DNA of 64,000 bases from Mycolicibacterium moriokaense (GTDB taxonomy: Bacteria; Actinomycetota; Actinomycetes; Mycobacteriales; Mycobacteriaceae), in NCBI RefSeq assembly GCF_003201655.1, contig NZ_QJJU01000004.1, forward strand, positions 248,001 to 312,000. The letters are read 5' to 3'. Under the pieces are notes generated by a model, which saw only the letters and a program-made list of their open reading frames with translations, ran no database searches and had not been told where the DNA came from. Each line of letters starts with the position of its first letter. The stretch's first letter is position 1. Positions 58,454-64,000 of the stretch are shown piece after piece. The position numbers and the translations under genes were made by a program.

Positions 58454-59425
58454 TTGAGCACCAGGCAGCCATTTGATGTCCTCGCCATCGGGCGTTGCGG
58501 CGTCGACATCTATCCCCTGCAGATCGGTGTTGGGCTGGCGGACGTCACGACGTTCGGCAAGTTTCTGGGCGGCAGCGCCGCGAACGTCGCGGTGGCCGCG
58601 GCCCGGCTGGGCAACGGCGCCGCGCTGATCTCCGGCGTCGGCGACGATCCGTTCGGTACCTTCGTCCGTGGCGAACTCGCCAACCTGGGAGTCGACAACC
58701 GCTACGTGACAACCCACGGCGAATACCCGACACCAGTCACGTTCTGCGAGATCTTTCCGCCCGACAATTTTCCGCTGTATTTCTATCGCCGTCCCAGTGC
58801 GCCCGACCTGCAGATCCGCGCCGACGAGATCGACGCAGACGCTGTGCGATCCGCCCGGCTGTACTGGTCGACTGTGACTGGGCTATCCGAGGAGCCAAGT
58901 CGCAGTGCGCATTTCGCCGCATGGGAAGCGCGAGAGCGCAAGCCGTTCACGATCCTCGACCTGGACTACCGGCCGATGTTCTGGGAGTCGCCTTCAGCGG
59001 CCACCGAGCAGGTCCAGCGCGCCCTGCAGCACGTGACGGTGGCCGTCGGCAACCGCGAGGAGTGCGAGATCGCCGTCGGCGAACACAACCCGCACAAGGC
59101 GGCCGACGCGCTGCTCGACCTCGGCGTCGAGCTTGCGATCGTCAAGCAGGGCCCGCGCGGTGTGCTCGGCAAGACGCGGCATTCGCACGTGATGGTGGCG
59201 CCCAACGAGGTCGACGTGGTCAACGGCCTCGGCGCCGGCGACGCGTTCGGCGGCAGCCTGTGCCACGGGCTGCTGCGCGGATGGCCCCTTGAGAAGACGC
59301 TGCGCTACGCCAACGCCGCGGGTGCCATCGTCGCATCGCGGCTGGAGTGCTCGACAGCGATGCCGACGGCCGCGGAAGTGGCTCAACTTGCCGAGCAGAC
59401 CGCAGCGGAGGCCGTCAATGTCTGA
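58454..59425 (+). CDS. iolC: 5-dehydro-2-deoxygluconokinase
   Basis: A 323-residue PfkB-family kinase that phosphorylates 5-dehydro-2-deoxygluconate in myo-inositol breakdown. The N-terminal GRCGVDIYP block and FGKFLGGSAANVAVAAARLG are typical of IolC; the GAGDAF motif at 260-265 has catalytic Asp263. The TTG at 58454 is chosen because GGAAGG at 58442-58447 is well placed and no ATG is near. Its stop overlaps the aldolase gene by 8 bp. Confidence 0.92.
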   Translation: MSTRQPFDVLAIGRCGVDIYPLQIGVGLADVTTFGKFLGGSAANVAVAAARLGNGAALISGVGDDPFGTFVRGELANLGVDNRYVTTHGEYPTPVTFCEIFPPDNFPLYFYRRPSAPDLQIRADEIDADAVRSARLYWSTVTGLSEEPSRSAHFAAWEARERKPFTILDLDYRPMFWESPSAATEQVQRALQHVTVAVGNREECEIAVGEHNPHKAADALLDLGVELAIVKQGPRGVLGKTRHSHVMVAPNEVDVVNGLGAGDAFGGSLCHGLLRGWPLEKTLRYANAAGAIVASRLECSTAMPTAAEVAQLAEQTAAEAVNV

Positions 59426-60299
59426 CGCTGTGTGCGCTGACTACACCGCGATCACCGAACTGCGCGCCACCGACCCCGGCGCGATCGAGCGCGCATGGCA
59501 GAACCGCACCACTCGGCCGACCGTGCGCGGCAACGGCAGGCTGATGATCGTCGCCGCCGACCACCCCGCCCGCGGTGCACTCGCAGTGGGCTCGCGACCC
59601 ACCGCGATGAACAGCCGCACCGACCTGCTCGACCGGCTGCGGGCCGCGCTCGCAGACCCCGGCGTGGACGGCGTGCTTGCCACCGCCGACATCCTCGACG
59701 ACCTGGTGCTGCTTGGCGCGCTGGACGACAAGGTGGTGTTCTCGTCGATGAACCGGGGCGGCTTGGCAGGCGCGCAATTCGAGCTCGACGACAGGATGAC
59801 GGCGACCACCGCCGCTGCCACCGCCGCCGCCAGAATGAACGGCGGAAAGATGTTGTGCCGCATCGACCTCGGCGATCCTGGCACCGTCGCCACCCTGGAG
59901 GCGTGCGCTCGTGCAGTCGACGAGCTCGCATCACACGGTCTGATCGCCATGGTCGAGCCGTTCATGTCGGCGCGGGTCGACGGCAAGGTCCGAAACGACC
60001 TATCGCCCGACGCGGTGATCAAGTCGATCCACATCGGCCAAGCCCTCGGCTCGACCTCGGCGTACACCTGGATGAAGCTGCCCGTGGTCGACGAGATGGA
60101 CAGGGTGATGGATTCGACGACACTGCCGACCCTGCTGCTCGGTGGCGATCCCGCCGATCCCGACGAAGCATTCGCCAGCTGGGAGAAGGCGCTCGGGCTG
60201 CCTTCGGTGCGCGGCCTCATCGTCGGCCGCACACTGCTGTACCCGGCCGACGACGATGTCAGCTCCGCGGTCGCGGCCGCCGTCGCGATGGTGAGGTGA
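59418..60299 (+). CDS. Cgl0158-type TIM-barrel aldolase (IolJ role)
   Basis: A 293-residue class I-aldolase-like barrel of the actinobacterial Cgl0158 family. LMIVAADHPARGAL, SSMNRGGL, MVEPFMS and YTWMKLPVV with its lysine (likely the Schiff-base site) are visible. It most probably splits 5-dehydro-2-deoxygluconate-6-phosphate into malonate semialdehyde and dihydroxyacetone phosphate, the step done by IolJ in Bacillus. This is inferred from its place between iolC and iolB. Confidence 0.82.
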   Translation: MSDAVCADYTAITELRATDPGAIERAWQNRTTRPTVRGNGRLMIVAADHPARGALAVGSRPTAMNSRTDLLDRLRAALADPGVDGVLATADILDDLVLLGALDDKVVFSSMNRGGLAGAQFELDDRMTATTAAATAAARMNGGKMLCRIDLGDPGTVATLEACARAVDELASHGLIAMVEPFMSARVDGKVRNDLSPDAVIKSIHIGQALGSTSAYTWMKLPVVDEMDRVMDSTTLPTLLLGGDPADPDEAFASWEKALGLPSVRGLIVGRTLLYPADDDVSSAVAAAVAMVR

Positions 60300-60301
60300 C
60301 C

Positions 60302-61168
60302 GTGCACAGCAAGTACTACATCCCAGCACGCAGCGCCACTCTTCCGTTCACTGTGGACATCACTCCCGAGTCGGCGGGCTGGACCGAATCCTCCTTGCAG
60401 GTCATCGAACTCGACGATACGCAGAGTGCAGAACTTCACACCGGCGGCACCGAGGTGATGATTTTGCCGCTTTCCGGCGGCGGATGCGTGGAGTGTGCAA
60501 GCGACACGTTCGAACTATCGCAACGGGCATCGGTTTTCGACGGTCCGGCCGACATGGTGTACATCGGCACCGCCCAGACTTACACGCTGTCCGGTGAAGG
60601 CCGGTTCGCGATCTGCGGCGCGCGCGCCAGGCGTCAACTCCCGAACCGCCGCGTCGCCGCCGCCGGCGTGCCCGTCGAGCTTCGCGGCACCGGCAACTGC
60701 AGCAGGCAGGTGCACAACTTCGGCACCGCAGGGGTTTTCGAGGCGGACTCGCTGATCGCATGCGAGGTCATCACGCCCGGCGGCAACTGGTCGAGCTATC
60801 CGGCGCACAAGCACGACGAGAACACTCCCGTCGAGTCCGCGTTGGAGGAGATCTACTACTTCGAAATCGCTCCAGGCCCAGATAATTCGCGCGGCTTCGG
60901 TTATCACCGCGTCTACGGCACGCCTGAACGCCCGATCGAGGTGCTCGAAGAAGTGCGCACCGGCGACGTGGTGCTGGTGCCGCACGGCTATCACGGCCCG
61001 TCCGTCGCCGCGCCTGGCTACCACATGTACTACCTCAACGTGATGGCCGGAGCGGGTGCCGAACGGGCCTGGAAGATCGTCGATGATCCCGAACACGCCT
61101 GGCTGCGCGGCACCTGGGACCGCCAGGACGTCGACCCCCGCCTGCCCCTGCGTTCACGAGGAGTGTGA
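60302..61168 (+). CDS. iolB: 5-deoxyglucuronate isomerase
   Basis: A 288-residue bicupin. The C-terminal cupin has the metal ligands His169 and His171 in YPAHKHDE, a glutamate in LEEIYYF (182-183), and histidines 228, 231 and 241 in VPHGYHG and GYHMYYLN. IolB converts 5-deoxyglucuronate to 5-dehydro-2-deoxygluconate, the IolC substrate. The GTG at 60302 is 2 bp after the aldolase stop. Confidence 0.94.
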   Translation: MHSKYYIPARSATLPFTVDITPESAGWTESSLQVIELDDTQSAELHTGGTEVMILPLSGGGCVECASDTFELSQRASVFDGPADMVYIGTAQTYTLSGEGRFAICGARARRQLPNRRVAAAGVPVELRGTGNCSRQVHNFGTAGVFEADSLIACEVITPGGNWSSYPAHKHDENTPVESALEEIYYFEIAPGPDNSRGFGYHRVYGTPERPIEVLEEVRTGDVVLVPHGYHGPSVAAPGYHMYYLNVMAGAGAERAWKIVDDPEHAWLRGTWDRQDVDPRLPLRSRGV

Positions 61169-61169
61169 C

Positions 61170-63109
<1,940 letters not shown>

Positions 63110-63113
<4 letters not shown>

Positions 63114-64000
63114 GCACCATTCTCGTCGGCTCAGCACCCGACTCCTGGGGCGTGTGGTTCCCCGATGACCCGAATCAGACGCCGTACACCCGCTTCCTCG
63201 ACGAGGTGGCCGATTCCGGCTATCAATGGATCGAGCTGGGGCCGTACGGCTATCTGCCGACGGACCCGGAGAAGCTGTCCGACGAACTCGCGTCCCGCAA
63301 TCTGCAACTCTCGGCAGGGACGGTGTTCGAGCACCTGCACCAGGACAATTCGTGGGAAGCGGTGTGGAAGCAGATCGAGGACGTGGCGAAGCTGACGGCC
63401 GCCGTCGGCGGCAAGCACGTCGTCGTCATTCCCGAGATGTGGCGCGACCCGGCCACCGGCGAGGTGCTCGAGGACCGCAACCTTACGGCCGAACAGTGGC
63501 GGAAGAAGACCGGCGGGATGAATGACCTCGGCAAGGCGATGTTCGAAAAGTACGGCGTGCGAGCGCAATACCATCCGCACGCCGACAGCCACGTCGACAC
63601 CGAAGACAACGTCTACCGCTTCCTGGACGGCACCGATGCCGAGTTCGTGAACCTGTGCCTGGACACCGGCCACATCAGCTATTGCGGTGGCGACAACCTC
63701 GCGATCATCAACCGCGCGCCCGACCGCATCGGGTATCTACACCTCAAGCAGGTCGATCCGGAGGTGCGTGCCAAGGTCGAGGCCGAGGACCTGCCGTTCG
63801 GTGAGGCGGTCAAGCTCGGCGCGATGACCGAACCGCCGCGGGGCATTCCGGAGATGCCGCCACTGCTGGCCGCCGTCGAAAAGCTCGGCATCGACGTGTT
63901 CGCGATCGTCGAACAGGACATGTACCCGTGTGATCCCGACAAGCCGCTGCCGATCGCTGCCCGCACCCGCCGCTACCTCGGGTCGTGCGGCGTCCCTTCG
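63110..64000 (+). CDS. IolE-like inosose dehydratase, runs off the window end
   Basis: The frame starts at the ATG that overlaps the iolD stop and is still open at base 64000 after 297 codons, so only a few C-terminal residues may be missing. It is a TIM barrel with the IolE-type start SAPDSWGVWF, metal blocks AQYHPHADSH, LDTGHISY, YLHLKQVD and IVEQDMYP. It is the IolE expected next to iolCBD; the paralog at 45735 is in the LacI-controlled operon. Confidence 0.87.

Overview
The window comes from a high-GC actinobacterium, almost certainly a non-tuberculous mycobacterium (Mycolicibacterium type). It carries antigen 85, two resuscitation-promoting factors, a mycothiol-dependent-type enzyme, the methylglucose lipopolysaccharide genes octT/gpgP and the ferredoxin oxidoreductase korAB. 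From memory, the gene order from degV (3.9 kb) to korA (42.2 kb) follows M. tuberculosis Rv2417c to Rv2455c, with lineage-specific insertions. No rRNA, tRNA, CRISPR array, insertion sequence or phage gene was found. GTG and TTG starts and ATGA/GTGA stop-start overlaps are common.

Layout. 0-2.5 kb: end of a KstD-like flavoprotein, an SDR and a dihydrodipicolinate-reductase-like oxidoreductase, probably steroid or aromatic catabolism. 2.5-3.9 kb: an ArsR-AHSA1-maleylpyruvate isomerase-like operon with a palindromic operator. 3.9-10.9 kb (minus strand): proA, moxR, a VWA protein, nadD, rsfS, gpgP, octT, degV. 10.9-13.5 kb: rbsK, an enoyl-CoA hydratase, a short ArsR and a CDF-like transporter. 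13.5-24.1 kb: nadE, hsp20, a sirtuin, proB, obg, rpmA, rplU, rne, ndk. 24.2-31.8 kb: an antigen 85 mycolyltransferase, a DUF4233 protein, folC, valS, a DUF937 protein and a trans-acting enoyl reductase-like protein. 31.8-36.5 kb: an S9 peptidase divergent from an HxlR regulator, a thioesterase, a flavin monooxygenase and a VOC protein. 36.5-42.2 kb: two tandem rpf genes, a 1-kb gene-free stretch with a folded rpf leader, mobA and korBA.

42.5-64 kb is accessory metabolism. A LacI regulator faces a PhyH-type dioxygenase, two Gfo/Idh/MocA dehydrogenases and an IolE-like isomerase. An animal-type heme peroxidase and a catalase-related protein lie next to a large LuxR-type ATPase regulator. An ABC sugar importer, a hydroxypyruvate isomerase-like protein, a GntR regulator and iolC-aldolase-iolB-iolD-iolE complete a myo-inositol catabolic locus. 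An identical 14-bp operator candidate sits in both divergent promoter regions around the GntR gene and probably ties importer and catabolic genes into one regulon.

The points most worth following are: (a) a 54-57 bp palindromic element found twice, each copy starting with the TGA stop codon of the gene before it, one copy extending the sirtuin frame and the other sitting where the N-terminus of an ArsR regulator should be; (b) the heme peroxidase/catalase-related pair, a possible oxylipin system; (c) a PhyH dioxygenase inside an inositol locus, which suggests use of O-methylated or otherwise modified inositols; (d) the multi-hairpin leader of the second rpf.
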